This document shows, in pieces, positions 16,412 through 26,481 of a DNA stretch of 64,000 bases (within the stretch, counting starts at the first letter, position 1; each line of letters opens with the position of its first letter). The stretch covers positions 248,001 through 312,000 of the forward strand of contig NZ_CP026721.1 in NCBI RefSeq assembly GCF_004117075.1, given 5' to 3'. This DNA comes from Fervidobacterium changbaicum. Lineage in GTDB: Bacteria; Thermotogota; Thermotogae; Thermotogales; Fervidobacteriaceae. Below the pieces are notes generated by a model. It searched no databases. It had not been told where the DNA came from and was given only the letters and a program-made list of their open reading frames with translations. Position numbers and translations under genes: made by a program.

Positions 16412-18358
16412 CTACCTAACCCTCCAGTATTCAACCAAGTAGGGAGGAATATCCTCAACGAAGTCTCGTTCAATTTTCCCTGCTTTGAAATAATCGCTAC
16501 GTGAAAGAACGGAATGTGTGATGTAAAGCATATCTTTAGCCCTCGTTATAGCAACGTAGAACAAGCGTTCTTCCTCATCAATTGAACCATCTTTCAAGGC
16601 CAAAAAGTGGGGGAAGTCACCCGGATTGACACCAATGACAAAAACTATTTTCCACTCTAAACCCTTTGCCTGATGAACTGTTGTAAGTGTTACTTTTCCC
16701 CCTTCTTCCTCATTTCTGTCAAGTTCTGCTTCCCTTGCTTCAGAAATAATCAGTTCACTCAAAAACTCTTCAGTAGAATCATAGAATGAGGCCATTTCGA
16801 TAAGTCTTTCAATATCTTCTTCCCTATCTCTGAAGTCTTGGTAGTGGTATTCCAAAATGTTCCGATAAAAATCTTCGTAGAAATTTCTTATTTGCTCACT
16901 GGGACCTTTACCAAGGGATTTATAAATCACGTTTTTTAGCTCATCTATATTTGAGCTTTTAACGTTCAACTTCAGGAACTGGCCTATAGGATCTTCAGTT
17001 GCTGTAATGTCATTTGCGATTTTCTCAGCTTTCACATCGCCAACGTTATCCAGCATCTTCAATATCCTCATCCAGGAGATGATTTCGTAAGGGTTTTCCA
17101 TAATCTTAAGAAACGCAATAACGTCCTTGGCATGCGCGGTTTCTGTGAACCGTAAGCCTGAAAGCAACCTAAACGGTATGTTCCGCTTTGAGAGTTCAAG
17201 CTGTAACTCTAAAGAATGAGAATGCGCTCTGTAAATAACCGCTATATCACGGTAATTTGCTCCTTCGTTTACATGTTCTATAATCCTTTGAGCGATGAAT
17301 CTCGCTTCATCAAAGTGGTCGTACGTGTTTACAACAACTGGTTTTTGAAGGCTTTGACGAACTGCCCTCAACTTTTTCGGCACCGCTGACCTTGGTATCA
17401 TCGAATTCACCAATTCGACGATTTTGTCCGTGCTTCTGTAGTTCGTCTGGATCTTGAAAACATTCGCACCGTCCATGATTTCCTTTACATTCTCAAATCT
17501 TGCGCCCCTGAATGAATAAATGCTTTGTGCATCATCTGCAACAACAAAAAGGTTGCTATGCACCTGACTGAGCAACTGAACAATCTTCAGTTGAAGTATA
17601 TTGGTGTCCTGAAATTCATCAACAAGAATCCATTTGAATTGCGATGAAATACGTTGGCGGATATCCGAGTTTTCTTCCAAAAGTCTGAGCATCTTAAGTA
17701 ATAAATCGTCGTAGTCCAGTACGTTCTGTTTTTCTTTTTCCGTGATGTACTCTTCGAAAATTTTCTCTATTATATCGATAACATTAATCCATCTTTTTGC
17801 GCGTTTAACTACGACTTCGTAAGGTGTTTGCAGGGTATTGTTCATGTAGGAATAGAGAGAATAAAGTTCATTCGGCGTAGGTAGTGCTTTGCTCATCTGC
17901 TTTGATGTTACAAACTTGCTTCTTACAAACTTCATCAAATCAACAGAGTCATCTTCATCTAAAATTGTGAAATTCGATTTTATACCTATGGCTGAACCAT
18001 ACCGTCTAAGCAACACATTGCAAACGTGATGGAACGTTCCAGCAAGCATTCCAGAAAGTTCTCTCTTGGTAACCTTTTCAGCGCGCTCTATCATTTCCCT
18101 TGCTGCGGCACGCGTAAATGTAACTAACAATATATCCGAAGGTTTTACTCCATTTGCAAGTAAATACGCGATCTTATAAGTTATTACACGTGTTTTCCCG
18201 CTACCCGGACCGGCTATGACAACACTCTTACCAAAAGAATTCAAAACCGCATTCCGTTGTTCTGCATCGAGTTCGTTCATTATCTCATCTACAATTTTAG
18301 TGCCTGTGCTCTCTCTAGTTTCCAATTTGTACTCTTTTATTTCTCTGTCTTGTTTCAT
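16412..18358 (-). CDS. UvrD/PcrA-like superfamily 1 DNA helicase
   Basis: A roughly 648-residue 3'-5' helicase. Motifs in order: Q-motif region LDAEQRNAV, Walker A AGPGSGKTRV, Walker B VDEFQDTN, DDAQSIYSFRGA, TNYRSTDKIV, TTVHQAKGLEW and YVAITRAKD. It probably acts in repair or replication restart. The start is uncertain: an ATG at 18358 follows a GGTGG-type site, while the open frame extends to 18415 and overlaps the PHP gene. The C-terminal region is shorter than in PcrA of about 720 residues. Confidence 0.9.
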   Translation of the reverse strand: MKQDREIKEYKLETRESTGTKIVDEIMNELDAEQRNAVLNSFGKSVVIAGPGSGKTRVITYKIAYLLANGVKPSDILLVTFTRAAAREMIERAEKVTKRELSGMLAGTFHHVCNVLLRRYGSAIGIKSNFTILDEDDSVDLMKFVRSKFVTSKQMSKALPTPNELYSLYSYMNNTLQTPYEVVVKRAKRWINVIDIIEKIFEEYITEKEKQNVLDYDDLLLKMLRLLEENSDIRQRISSQFKWILVDEFQDTNILQLKIVQLLSQVHSNLFVVADDAQSIYSFRGARFENVKEIMDGANVFKIQTNYRSTDKIVELVNSMIPRSAVPKKLRAVRQSLQKPVVVNTYDHFDEARFIAQRIIEHVNEGANYRDIAVIYRAHSHSLELQLELSKRNIPFRLLSGLRFTETAHAKDVIAFLKIMENPYEIISWMRILKMLDNVGDVKAEKIANDITATEDPIGQFLKLNVKSSNIDELKNVIYKSLGKGPSEQIRNFYEDFYRNILEYHYQDFRDREEDIERLIEMASFYDSTEEFLSELIISEAREAELDRNEEEGGKVTLTTVHQAKGLEWKIVFVIGVNPGDFPHFLALKDGSIDEEERLFYVAITRAKDMLYITHSVLSRSDYFKAGKIERDFVEDIPPYLVEYWRVR

Positions 18359-18386
18359 CCTCCACACCACCACTGTAAAGTCATCT

Positions 18387-19238
18387 TTAAAACAGCTTAG
18401 ATAAAAACTTACCAATATGTCTGTAAGGAACGTTCATCCCGAGCTTTACATTTGGTCTGTTGTCTCCGTGGAAATCGCTTCCTGCGGTGATTAAGAGGTT
18501 GTATTTCTCTGCGATATATAGCAACTCTTCTATTTGACCCGGCATATGTGTTGAGTAATACGCTTCTATACCATCTAAACCTCTTGAAACTAAATATCTA
18601 ATCAAATCACCCAATGATTCTACACCTGGAGCAATTGGATAAGGTTTTCCATCACGAAGCATCTGATAAGGGTGCGCCAGTATAGCTATTCCACCAGCTT
18701 CTTTTATTAAATCAATCGCTTCTTCAGGTTTTAGCCTTTTTTTCTCTACAAAAAACAGTCCGCCGTCTTTTAAATATTTTTGAAATGCCTCGTCTAAGCT
18801 TTGTACATATCCTTTTTCCACCATCAAGCGAGCAAAATGAGGCCTGCCGACAGCCTTGCCTTTGGCTATCTGTTTCAGCTCTTCCATTGTGACATTAAAA
18901 CCGTGCTGGTTCATTTTCTCAAGGATTAGTTCGTTTCTTTTGTTCCGATATTCGATTAGTTCATTTAAAACCTTCTCTACCTTTTCAGAATCTCTGAAAT
19001 TGTACCCTAAAATGTGCAGACTATCTGTTGGATATTCGGCACTTATTTCAACACCACGTACAAGTAATAACTTAGAGTCTTTGAAAGCAGAATCATCAAC
19101 CTGGTGAAAAGCACTCACCGTATCGTGGTCAGTTATAGCTAGGACTTCTAAGCCTATCAGTTTGGCTTTTTGAATCAGCTCCATAGGTCTTAGTGTACCA
19201 TCTGAAGCTGTTGTATGAGTGTGAAGGTCCAGAACCAA
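18387..19238 (-). CDS. PHP-domain phosphoesterase (TrpH/YciV type)
   Basis: A 283-residue metal-dependent phosphoesterase. PHP motifs visible are DLHTHTTASDGT (residues 4-15), ITDHDTVSAF, the RPHF region, AILAHPY and a C-terminal AGSDFHGDN. Relatives hydrolyse 3',5'-nucleoside bisphosphates or trim RNA 5' ends. The start is a TTG with GGAGGG six bases upstream. It is the first gene of the operon that continues through the helicase to the radical SAM gene. Confidence 0.88.
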   Translation of the reverse strand: MVLDLHTHTTASDGTLRPMELIQKAKLIGLEVLAITDHDTVSAFHQVDDSAFKDSKLLLVRGVEISAEYPTDSLHILGYNFRDSEKVEKVLNELIEYRNKRNELILEKMNQHGFNVTMEELKQIAKGKAVGRPHFARLMVEKGYVQSLDEAFQKYLKDGGLFFVEKKRLKPEEAIDLIKEAGGIAILAHPYQMLRDGKPYPIAPGVESLGDLIRYLVSRGLDGIEAYYSTHMPGQIEELLYIAEKYNLLITAGSDFHGDNRPNVKLGMNVPYRHIGKFLSKLF

Positions 19239-19284
19239 TTTGATCCCTCCGTCCTATTTAATCTTTTTAATTTCCACGTTTTAT

Positions 19285-19305
19285 TATACCACGTTTTATG
19301 GTATA
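19285..19305. promoter_or_regulatory. Divergent promoter region with a palindromic element
   Basis: A perfect inverted repeat with 7-bp arms (TATACCA/TGGTATA, 7-nt spacer) overlaps -10-like boxes on both strands: TATAAT on the minus strand (19283-19288) and TATACT on the plus strand (19302-19307). It lies between the divergent PHP and HD genes and could be an operator for both. The symmetry could also be a by-product of two -10 boxes. Confidence 0.4.
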
Positions 19306-19366
19306 CTAAATTAAAGATACGAGCACATAGTTTAAAATCTTAGAACAACTAAATGGAGGGATTGCC

Positions 19367-19909
19367 TTGACTAGGGAAGAAGCTTTGGAACTTCTCAAAA
19401 CTCACGTAACAAACAAAAACTTGATAAACCATTGTTTAGCTTGTGAAGCCATTATGAGACGTTTAGCTCGTCATTTTGGTGAAGATGAAGAAGTATGGGG
19501 ACTTGCTGGCTTACTCCACGATTTGGATTACGATTATACGAAGGATAAACCAGAAGAACATGGTTTCAAAAGTGTTGAGATTCTTGGAGATTCTGTAACC
19601 GAAGAGATAAAGAATGCCATTCTTGCACACTGTGAAAAGAAAACGCCGGAAACACTTATGGAAAGAGCACTTTACGCGGTGGACCCAACAAGTGGTTTTA
19701 TCGTCGCTGCTGCGTTGATAAGACCAGAAAAGAAACTCAACGTTGTTGACGTACCATTTTTGCTCAACAGGTTCAAGGAGAAAGGATTTGCTAAGGGAGC
19801 TAATAGAGAGCAAATGAAGTCTTGCGAAAATATCGGACTAACTTTGGAAGAATTTTACGCTCTTTCGTTGGAAGCTATGAAAGAGATAGCCAACGAAATT
19901 GGTTTGTGA
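19367..19909 (+). CDS. HD-domain hydrolase (HDIG type)
   Basis: A 180-residue single HD domain. Metal ligands are seen in INHCLACE (His near 25), LLHDLDYDY (HD pair near 54), AILAHCEKK and the late Asp in YAVDPTSG. Such small HDIG proteins are predicted phosphohydrolases of nucleotides or related substrates; the substrate here is unknown. The start is a TTG six bases after GGAGGG. It is transcribed away from the PHP operon. Confidence 0.85.
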   Translation: MTREEALELLKTHVTNKNLINHCLACEAIMRRLARHFGEDEEVWGLAGLLHDLDYDYTKDKPEEHGFKSVEILGDSVTEEIKNAILAHCEKKTPETLMERALYAVDPTSGFIVAAALIRPEKKLNVVDVPFLLNRFKEKGFAKGANREQMKSCENIGLTLEEFYALSLEAMKEIANEIGL

Positions 19910-19946
19910 GCTTTCGCTTTTTATTCTTAATTGTTGAGGTGTGAGT

Positions 19947-20354
19947 ATGGAGCCATTGCTTTGGATTATCTCGATTTCCTGTGTACTTGTAGATAACGTT
20001 TTCAAAGAATATTTTACCCTTGTACCGTTGTATTTTTTGCTTGAGTCTGTTGTGGAGATTGATGAAAAGAATTTGAAGTCTAAAGTAATGAGATTGTTTT
20101 TATTCTCTCTCTTTTACCAGAGTTTTGCTTATCAGCGGTTGACAATTCTCTGGGTTATTCTGACGTTGGTAATTGTTGTGATAGAATTGTATAAAGATGT
20201 GTTTTATTACCCGTGGAGTGCATCTCTGTTGCAGGCGATTTTGTTCTTGATTCCGTATTACTATGCACAACCGTTTGCGTTAATCTACGGTTTTGTTCTT
20301 GATTGTGCATTGTTTGCTTACATATACAAAAAACTCGAGTTTGGAGGTGCTTGA
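19947..20354 (+). CDS. Small polytopic membrane protein
   Basis: A 135-residue protein with about four or five hydrophobic segments and few charged residues, placed four bases or less from thrS (its TGA overlaps the thrS ATG). The size and pattern are reminiscent of MreD-like proteins, but no specific motif was recognised. The ATG at 19947 sits five bases after GAGGTG; a GTG at 19941 lies within the site. Confidence 0.6.
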   Translation: MEPLLWIISISCVLVDNVFKEYFTLVPLYFLLESVVEIDEKNLKSKVMRLFLFSLFYQSFAYQRLTILWVILTLVIVVIELYKDVFYYPWSASLLQAILFLIPYYYAQPFALIYGFVLDCALFAYIYKKLEFGGA

Positions 20355-22285
20355 TGATTATGCAAGTAAGACTACCCGATGGAAGTATAAAAACTTACGA
20401 CGGTCCCGTGACACCAGGTCAAGTAGCAAAGGAAATATCTGAAGGTCTGTGGAGAAATGCCGCCGGAGCAATCGTCAATGGTCAGCTATGGGATTTGGAA
20501 AGACCTATTGATTTTGATTGCGAACTGAGAATAATTAAGTTAGATGATGCTGAAGCTACGGAGATCTACAGACATACAATGTCTCATATTATGGCTCAGG
20601 CTGTCATGAGAATTTACGGTGCTGACAAGGTAAAACTTGGAATAGGTCCAACCATTGAGAACGGTTTTTATTACGATTTCGACATACAAGATGCGAAAAT
20701 AACAGAGGAAGACTTGCCAAAGATTGAAGAAGAGATGAGAAAGATCATCAAAGAAGATCTGAAAATAGAAAGATTTGAACTACCGAAAGCCGAGGCTATA
20801 GAATTTATGAAACAAAGAGGGCAAACTTACAAAGTGGAGCTGATAGAGGAAATTCCAGATGAAAAAGTGAGTTTCTACAAACAAGGTGAATTCGTTGACC
20901 TCTGCCGAGGCCCACACCTTCCAAGCACTGGTAAGGTAAAACACTTCAAATTGCTCTCCGTTTCTGGAGCATATTGGCGTGGTAACGAGAAAAACCCCAT
21001 GCTACAGAGGATTTACGGTACGGCGTTTTCGAAAAGGGAAGACCTTGAAAACTATTTAAATATGCTTGAAGAGGCAAAGAAAAGAGACCATCGAAAGCTT
21101 GGACCGCAACTCGAGCTTTTCTTCATAAACACAGATGTTGCTGCGGGTATGCCTATATTCTTACCGTACGGTATGACTGTTCTTTTGGAACTTATGAACC
21201 TTTCAAGAAGGCTTCACAAAAAGTACGGCTACAAAGAGGTCGGGACTCCTTTAATAATGCATGAAAAACTGTGGCGTCAAAGTGGGCACTGGGATCATTA
21301 CAAAAATAACATGTATTTCACTGAAAAAGAAGATGTTACCTACGCTGTAAAACCAATGAACTGCCCAGGTCACATACTTATCTACAAGAACAAGCCGGTC
21401 TCTTATAAGGATCTTCCAATCAGGCTATTTGAGTTCGGTAGGGTTCATAGGTATGAACGCGGAGGCGTGTTGCATGGACTTTTGAGGGTTAGAACGTTTA
21501 CACAAGATGATGCGCATATTTTCTGTAGAGAAGACCAAGCAGTTACAGAAGTTACTAACGTGGTCCGATTCATCGATGAATTGTATAGTATCTTTGGTTT
21601 CACCTACCGTGCAACACTCAGCACGATGCCAGAAGATCATATGGGTGACGAGGCAACTTGGGAAAAGGCTACAGAAGCGCTTAGAAATGCACTCGAGGAA
21701 ACAAAGGTGCCTTACGTTGTTGCGGAAGGTGAAGGTGCTTTTTACGGCCCTAAGATCGACTTCCACGTCAGGGATGTGATTGGTAGGGAATGGCAATGTG
21801 CAACTATTCAAGTAGATTTCCAGATGCCGGAGCGCTTTGAAATTACCTACAAAGATGCAGATGGAAGTGAAAAAAGACCAGTTATGATTCACAGAGCTCT
21901 CTACGGTTCACTTGAAAGATTCTTTGGTATTCTTATTGAGCATTACGCTGGCGCATTTCCAACGTGGCTTGCTCCAGTCCAAACTGTTGTACTACCAGTT
22001 TCTGAAAAGTACTCTGATTATGCAAAAGAATTAACCATAAGGCTGAACGAAAGTGAAATTAGGGTTGAGTTGGATGACCGTAATGAAACACTCGGTTACA
22101 GGATAAGAGAAAACCAGATGAGAAAAGTACCATACATGATAATTGTCGGGGAGAAAGAAAAGGAATCTGGAAAGATATCGATCAGAACGCGTGAAGGAAA
22201 AGACATTCATGATGTAGATGTTGAAGAATTCATCGCAAAGGTTAAAGATGAGATAACCTCAAGAAGAATTTCGTTGAGCTACTGA
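20354..22285 (+). CDS. thrS: Threonyl-tRNA synthetase
   Basis: A 643-residue class II synthetase. In order: an N-terminal TGS domain ([23 protein letters not shown]), an editing/SAD domain with [11 protein letters not shown] and the later CRGPH, a catalytic core with [26 protein letters not shown] and FYGPKIDF, and a C-terminal anticodon-binding domain starting near [11 protein letters not shown]. The ATG at 20354 overlaps the preceding stop and has GGAGGT upstream. The domain set is complete. Confidence 0.97.
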   Translation: MIMQVRLPDGSIKTYDGPVTPGQVAKEISEGLWRNAAGAIVNGQLWDLERPIDFDCELRIIKLDDAEATEIYRHTMSHIMAQAVMRIYGADKVKLGIGPTIENGFYYDFDIQDAKITEEDLPKIEEEMRKIIKEDLKIERFELPKAEAIEFMKQRGQTYKVELIEEIPDEKVSFYKQGEFVDLCRGPHLPSTGKVKHFKLLSVSGAYWRGNEKNPMLQRIYGTAFSKREDLENYLNMLEEAKKRDHRKLGPQLELFFINTDVAAGMPIFLPYGMTVLLELMNLSRRLHKKYGYKEVGTPLIMHEKLWRQSGHWDHYKNNMYFTEKEDVTYAVKPMNCPGHILIYKNKPVSYKDLPIRLFEFGRVHRYERGGVLHGLLRVRTFTQDDAHIFCREDQAVTEVTNVVRFIDELYSIFGFTYRATLSTMPEDHMGDEATWEKATEALRNALEETKVPYVVAEGEGAFYGPKIDFHVRDVIGREWQCATIQVDFQMPERFEITYKDADGSEKRPVMIHRALYGSLERFFGILIEHYAGAFPTWLAPVQTVVLPVSEKYSDYAKELTIRLNESEIRVELDDRNETLGYRIRENQMRKVPYMIIVGEKEKESGKISIRTREGKDIHDVDVEEFIAKVKDEITSRRISLSY

Positions 22286-22315
22286 GTAAATCCGAAGGAA
22301 GAAGGTGGTGATAAT

Positions 22316-23128
22316 TTGTTACCTGAGGAACTTGTAAAACTTTTTAAAGAAGCGTTTGGCAAAGAGCCGATATGCGAAGATCCAAGTCAGGGAATTTGTA
22401 TATTAAAAGAAAACGGGTATATCAGTGTTAGGGAGAAAGGTAGATTAATAGCTCAGTTTGAGGACAACGAGTCTGACTACGGCTTTGTCCTTCAGTATTA
22501 CGCAAAGAAAGCAGGCCTATTTACACCTCAAGACAAAGGAATCGAAGAACTCTTAAGATCACTCTTTGTCAACATAATCGTTCTAACGGAAGTTGAGGAC
22601 AAGAATGGATTTTCTCATTCACAGCGGGTTGCTAAATTGGCCGAAGAATTTGCCAGATACCTTGGTTGGGAAGAATCGAAAGTCGAGGAACTCAGAAATC
22701 ATGCATTCTTGCACGATGTTGGAAAAATAGCGATTGAGCAACTGATGCTCTACTCGCCGACAAGGATTAGAACTTTTGAGACCCATTACGAGGACCACCC
22801 TACGATGGGAACGATTTACCTCACGATTCACGAAAGCTTGTGGAAGTATATCCCTACAGTTAGACACCATCATGAACGTTGGGATGGGAAAGGATTTCCA
22901 GATAAATTGAAAGGTGAAGAGATACCTTATTTTGCAAGGATAATCGCTATTCTCAATTACTACGATGAAGTTACGAACTTTGTATCTGCTGATTGGGATA
23001 GCGAAATCAAGACTCCACAGCAAGCTGTTAGGGAAATAAAGAACCTTGCAGGGACTTTCTTTGATCCTAAACTCGTGGAACAGTTTGTAAGATTCGTGAA
23101 GGATGTTCATAAAGTAAGTATAGAATGA
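22316..23128 (+). CDS. HD-GYP-like domain protein
   Basis: A 270-residue protein with a short N-terminal region of unknown fold (about 1-85) and an HD-GYP-type domain: HSQRVAKLAEEFARYLG, HDVGKIA and RHHHERWDGKGFPDKLKGEEIP. The signature GYP is GFP here. Such domains usually hydrolyse cyclic di-GMP, but activity is not certain with this change. The start is a TTG after AAGGTGGTG, 30 bases downstream of thrS. Confidence 0.82.
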   Translation: MLPEELVKLFKEAFGKEPICEDPSQGICILKENGYISVREKGRLIAQFEDNESDYGFVLQYYAKKAGLFTPQDKGIEELLRSLFVNIIVLTEVEDKNGFSHSQRVAKLAEEFARYLGWEESKVEELRNHAFLHDVGKIAIEQLMLYSPTRIRTFETHYEDHPTMGTIYLTIHESLWKYIPTVRHHHERWDGKGFPDKLKGEEIPYFARIIAILNYYDEVTNFVSADWDSEIKTPQQAVREIKNLAGTFFDPKLVEQFVRFVKDVHKVSIE

Positions 23129-23198
23129 GAAGATGAGGCTAAAGAAGAGTGAGGAACCTTTGCCCGATCTTCAGCCGAGCTTCTAAGGGGGGATTTTT

Positions 23199-23666
23199 AT
23201 GATTACACCCGTTTCGTTTTGGATCATTCTTGGTGTTCTACTAATGGTTTTGGAAATATTCACACCGACATTTTTCGTATTTTGGTTCGGGCTTGGTAGT
23301 TTAGCAGCCGCAGTTGTCGCTTATTTCTACGAGAACACCGTTTTCGAGCTGCTCACTTTCATAATAGTATCAGGGATACTCGTTTTGTCAACGAGAAAAC
23401 TTGCAAAGAAGATAACAGGTGAAGAAGTTAGAAGTATAAACGTAGATGAAATCGTTGGAAAAGAAGCGATAGTCATGGAGCAAATTGACAATAAGATAGG
23501 TAAAGGTGTGGTGAAGGTAAGTGGCGATATGTGGCGCGCGATGTCTTACGACGATGATATAGTTATTCCTCAAGGTGAAAAGGTGGTTATAGAAAAGGTA
23601 GAAGGTGCACACGTGGTTGTAAAACCGTTGCGCAAAACGTCGGACTTGGAGAATTTAGATGGATAA
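23199..23666 (+). CDS. NfeD-like membrane protein
   Basis: A 155-residue protein with two or three N-terminal transmembrane segments (about 5-65) and a C-terminal OB-fold-like soluble domain (about 80-145, with VGKEAIVMEQI and GDMWRAMSYDD). This is the short NfeD form without the protease domain. The next gene is a stomatin-type SPFH protein, the standard partner, so the two probably form a membrane microdomain complex. Confidence 0.88.
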   Translation: MITPVSFWIILGVLLMVLEIFTPTFFVFWFGLGSLAAAVVAYFYENTVFELLTFIIVSGILVLSTRKLAKKITGEEVRSINVDEIVGKEAIVMEQIDNKIGKGVVKVSGDMWRAMSYDDDIVIPQGEKVVIEKVEGAHVVVKPLRKTSDLENLDG

Positions 23667-23729
23667 AACAGGTCTGACAGCATAAATTGAGTGAAAGTAT
23701 TTTAAGAACTTAAGAAGGAGGGGAGCACT

Positions 23730-24668
23730 ATGTATATTGTTTTAATTGCAATTGCGTTCTTGCTGTTGATTATTGCAGCAACAGGTATCAGGATCGTAAG
23801 ACCGTACGAACGTGGTTTAATCGAAAGGCTTGGAAAGTTCAAAAAAGAAGTTAAGTCTGGGCTACACTTTATCATTCCTTTTTTCGATAGGATGATAAAA
23901 GTAGACATGCGAGAGCATGTCATAGACGTTCCTCCTCAGGAGGTTATTACAAAAGACAACGTTGTTGTCGTTGTTGATGCGGTTATCTATTACGAGGTAA
24001 CGGATGCCTTCAAGTCCGTATACAACGTAAGCAACTTCGAATTCGCTACAATTAAGTTGGCTCAAACGAACTTGAGGAATGTAATAGGCGAGCTCGAGTT
24101 AGACCAAACACTGACATCAAGGGAAAGTATAAATACGAAGCTCAGAACAGTTCTTGACGAAGCAACTGATAAATGGGGTATAAGGATTACACGTGTTGAA
24201 ATCAAAAAGATAGATCCTCCAAAAGATATTATGGAAGCAATGAGTAAGCAGATGAAAGCAGAAAGAACAAAGAGAGCTGCGATATTGGAAGCAGAAGGTA
24301 TCAGGCAGTCTGAGATTCTCAAAGCAGAAGGTGAAAAGCAAGCAGCTATTCTGAAGGCCGAGGGAGAGGCTGAAGCAATCAAGAGGGTTGCTGAAGCGAA
24401 CAAATACAGGCTTATTGCCGAAGCAGAAGGTCAGGCACTTGCCATTGCTAACGTTTTTAAAGCGATCCACGAAGGTAATCCGACAAATGATCTTATTGCA
24501 ATTAGGTATCTTGAGACTCTCAAGGAAATCGCTAACGGACAAGCAACTAAGATATTCTTACCTTTGGAAACATCATCAGTTCTCTCATCGGTGGGAGCAA
24601 TAGCTGAACTCTTCAAAGACTCGCAAGTAAAAGAACAGAAAAAGCCGGAGGAAAAGAAAGAGAAATGA
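23730..24668 (+). CDS. SPFH/band 7 (stomatin-like) protein
   Basis: A 312-residue protein with one N-terminal membrane segment (about 2-18), an SPFH domain ([20 protein letters not shown] through [12 protein letters not shown]) and a long Ala/Glu/Lys-rich coiled coil (about 170-235) containing repeated [11 protein letters not shown]-like units. It forms oligomers at the membrane, normally with NfeD, whose gene precedes it by about 60 bases. The ATG follows AGGAGGGG. Confidence 0.92.
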   Translation: MYIVLIAIAFLLLIIAATGIRIVRPYERGLIERLGKFKKEVKSGLHFIIPFFDRMIKVDMREHVIDVPPQEVITKDNVVVVVDAVIYYEVTDAFKSVYNVSNFEFATIKLAQTNLRNVIGELELDQTLTSRESINTKLRTVLDEATDKWGIRITRVEIKKIDPPKDIMEAMSKQMKAERTKRAAILEAEGIRQSEILKAEGEKQAAILKAEGEAEAIKRVAEANKYRLIAEAEGQALAIANVFKAIHEGNPTNDLIAIRYLETLKEIANGQATKIFLPLETSSVLSSVGAIAELFKDSQVKEQKKPEEKKEK

Positions 24669-25156
24669 TAAAGACGTTTTTAAACATCATCTTTGGTTCA
24701 TTAATAAGCACACTTATTGGTAGTTTTTTTGCTGTGTTTATTTCGTTCAGTATAATCTCTAGAAGGGCTACATTTCGGTACCAGCCTCTCTATTTTTTCA
24801 ATGACATAATGACACTCGGTGTTCTTGCTTTGCTTTGGTATTACGTTGACGATTTGATAGTTGCATTTGCGCTCTTTTCCGCTTTAGCCACAGTCTTTCT
24901 GATATACAAATTGCTCGTAGGAGTTTATTCTATAGACAGACGTTTCAGACTCCTCATACTTTCGCTTGGTGTAAGCCATAACGAATATTCTCTCTTTATC
25001 CTTGAGCGTAACCTCGGTAAGCTGTTTGCGAACCTTCTGAAGTTTTACGTGCTTTGTTTGATTGGCTTTCTTGTTTCACTTACTAACTACGCTTCCGATA
25101 TAGGTTTTTTTTCTCTGATTGTAGGTTTGGTTTTGACGTTATTCCAAGCAGATTAA
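24665..25156 (+). CDS. Four-helix membrane protein of unknown function
   Basis: A 163-residue protein with about four transmembrane helices and no recognised family. Its ATG overlaps the stop of the SPFH gene (ATGA), so it is translationally coupled to the NfeD/stomatin pair and may be part of the same membrane complex. That link rests on position only. Confidence 0.6.
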   Translation: MIKTFLNIIFGSLISTLIGSFFAVFISFSIISRRATFRYQPLYFFNDIMTLGVLALLWYYVDDLIVAFALFSALATVFLIYKLLVGVYSIDRRFRLLILSLGVSHNEYSLFILERNLGKLFANLLKFYVLCLIGFLVSLTNYASDIGFFSLIVGLVLTLFQAD

Positions 25157-25187
25157 ATTAAACGTTGAGAAAGGAGATAGTTTTCTT

Positions 25188-26384
25188 ATGGATAAGAATT
25201 TACTTATAAACTACGCGCAAGCTATTTTGAAAGTTGGAGTGAACCTTCAAAGCGGGCAAAGACTCGTTGTGAATGCCTCAGTAGACCATAAAGATTTTGT
25301 TAGAGCACTTGTGGAACAAGCTTACGACCTTGGGGCCAAAGAAGTGCTTGTTGTTTGGAACGATACGTATATTGCAAGGCAGAAACTTTTGAAAGCACCG
25401 GAAGATGTAATCACCCACATATATAACTGGGAAGTTGAGATGCCAAAAAGCTTTCTCGAAGATGGAGCCGCAACGATATCACTTGTCGGCTCGTACGCAG
25501 ATTTACTTGCAGATGTACCAGCAAACAGGATTGGAGCAGCTACAAAAGCCAGGCAAATTGCTTTTAGAGAAATAATGGAAAGAACGATGATGAATAAGAA
25601 CAGATGGTGTGTTGCAGGTGTACCAAACCCAGAGTGGGCAAAGAAGGTTTACGGGAGTGAAGATGTCGAACCGTTATGGAAAGACATCATGTTTATGGCA
25701 AGAATAGATGAGAACGGATACGAAAAACTACTTACCCACTTGGAAGCCTTAAAGAGGCGCAAAGATTATTTAAACAGCATGAAATTCGAAGCTCTCAGAT
25801 ACGAAGGACCAGGAACAGATTTAACCGTGGAGCTTCCGAAGAACCACCTGTGGTTGAGCGGTATTGAACACGATGTAGACGGTGTACCGTTCTTGCCGAA
25901 TATTCCTACTGAAGAGGTCTTCACTGCGCCCTATAAATACGGAGTCAATGGAAAAGTATCAAGTAGTATGCCACTTGTTTACCAAGGGAATATAATTGAC
26001 AATTTCTGGCTTGAATTCAAAGACGGAAAGGTTGTAAATTTTGATGCTGAAAAAGGAAAGGACGTACTAAGAGAACTAATCAACACAGACGAAGGAGCTG
26101 CGTATTTAGGCGAAGTAGCGCTTGTTGATGTGACTTCACCTATTTATCAATTAAATAAGATATTCTACAATACACTATATGATGAAAATGCTGCTTCTCA
26201 TTTTGCTTTAGGAAGAGCTTATCCAACTTGTGTTGAAAACTTCAGCGGTGATCCAGAAAAAGAAGGTATTAACATAAGCCTTACACACGTAGACTTTATG
26301 ATCGGAAACGATAAGATGAATGTCTATGGAATAAAGGATGGAAAAGAGTACTTACTTATGGAAAACGGACTTTGGAAGATTTAG
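25188..26384 (+). CDS. M29 family aminopeptidase (AmpS/PepS type)
   Basis: A 398-residue metallo-aminopeptidase of family M29, known from thermophiles. It has the N-terminal LINYAQAILKVGVNLQSGQRLVVNA, the metal-ligand region around PNIPTEEVFTAP and GGEHAxx-like late segments (SHFALGRAYPTC, SLTHVDFMIGNDKMNVYG). It is cytosolic and probably trims peptides. The ATG follows AAAGGAGATAG. Confidence 0.9.
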   Translation: MDKNLLINYAQAILKVGVNLQSGQRLVVNASVDHKDFVRALVEQAYDLGAKEVLVVWNDTYIARQKLLKAPEDVITHIYNWEVEMPKSFLEDGAATISLVGSYADLLADVPANRIGAATKARQIAFREIMERTMMNKNRWCVAGVPNPEWAKKVYGSEDVEPLWKDIMFMARIDENGYEKLLTHLEALKRRKDYLNSMKFEALRYEGPGTDLTVELPKNHLWLSGIEHDVDGVPFLPNIPTEEVFTAPYKYGVNGKVSSSMPLVYQGNIIDNFWLEFKDGKVVNFDAEKGKDVLRELINTDEGAAYLGEVALVDVTSPIYQLNKIFYNTLYDENAASHFALGRAYPTCVENFSGDPEKEGINISLTHVDFMIGNDKMNVYGIKDGKEYLLMENGLWKI

Positions 26385-26416
26385 TTAAACTGTCTGGAAG
26401 ACTTCTAAAAGTATGG

Positions 26417-26422
26417 TATAAT
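26417..26422 (+). promoter_or_regulatory. Extended -10 promoter of apgM
   Basis: TATAAT preceded by TGG, about 60 bases before the apgM start. No clear -35. Confidence 0.5.
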
Positions 26423-26481
26423 AATATGTGAATAATATCACTAACTTGCAAAATGCATTTTGCTTAAAGGAGGTAGACGGT

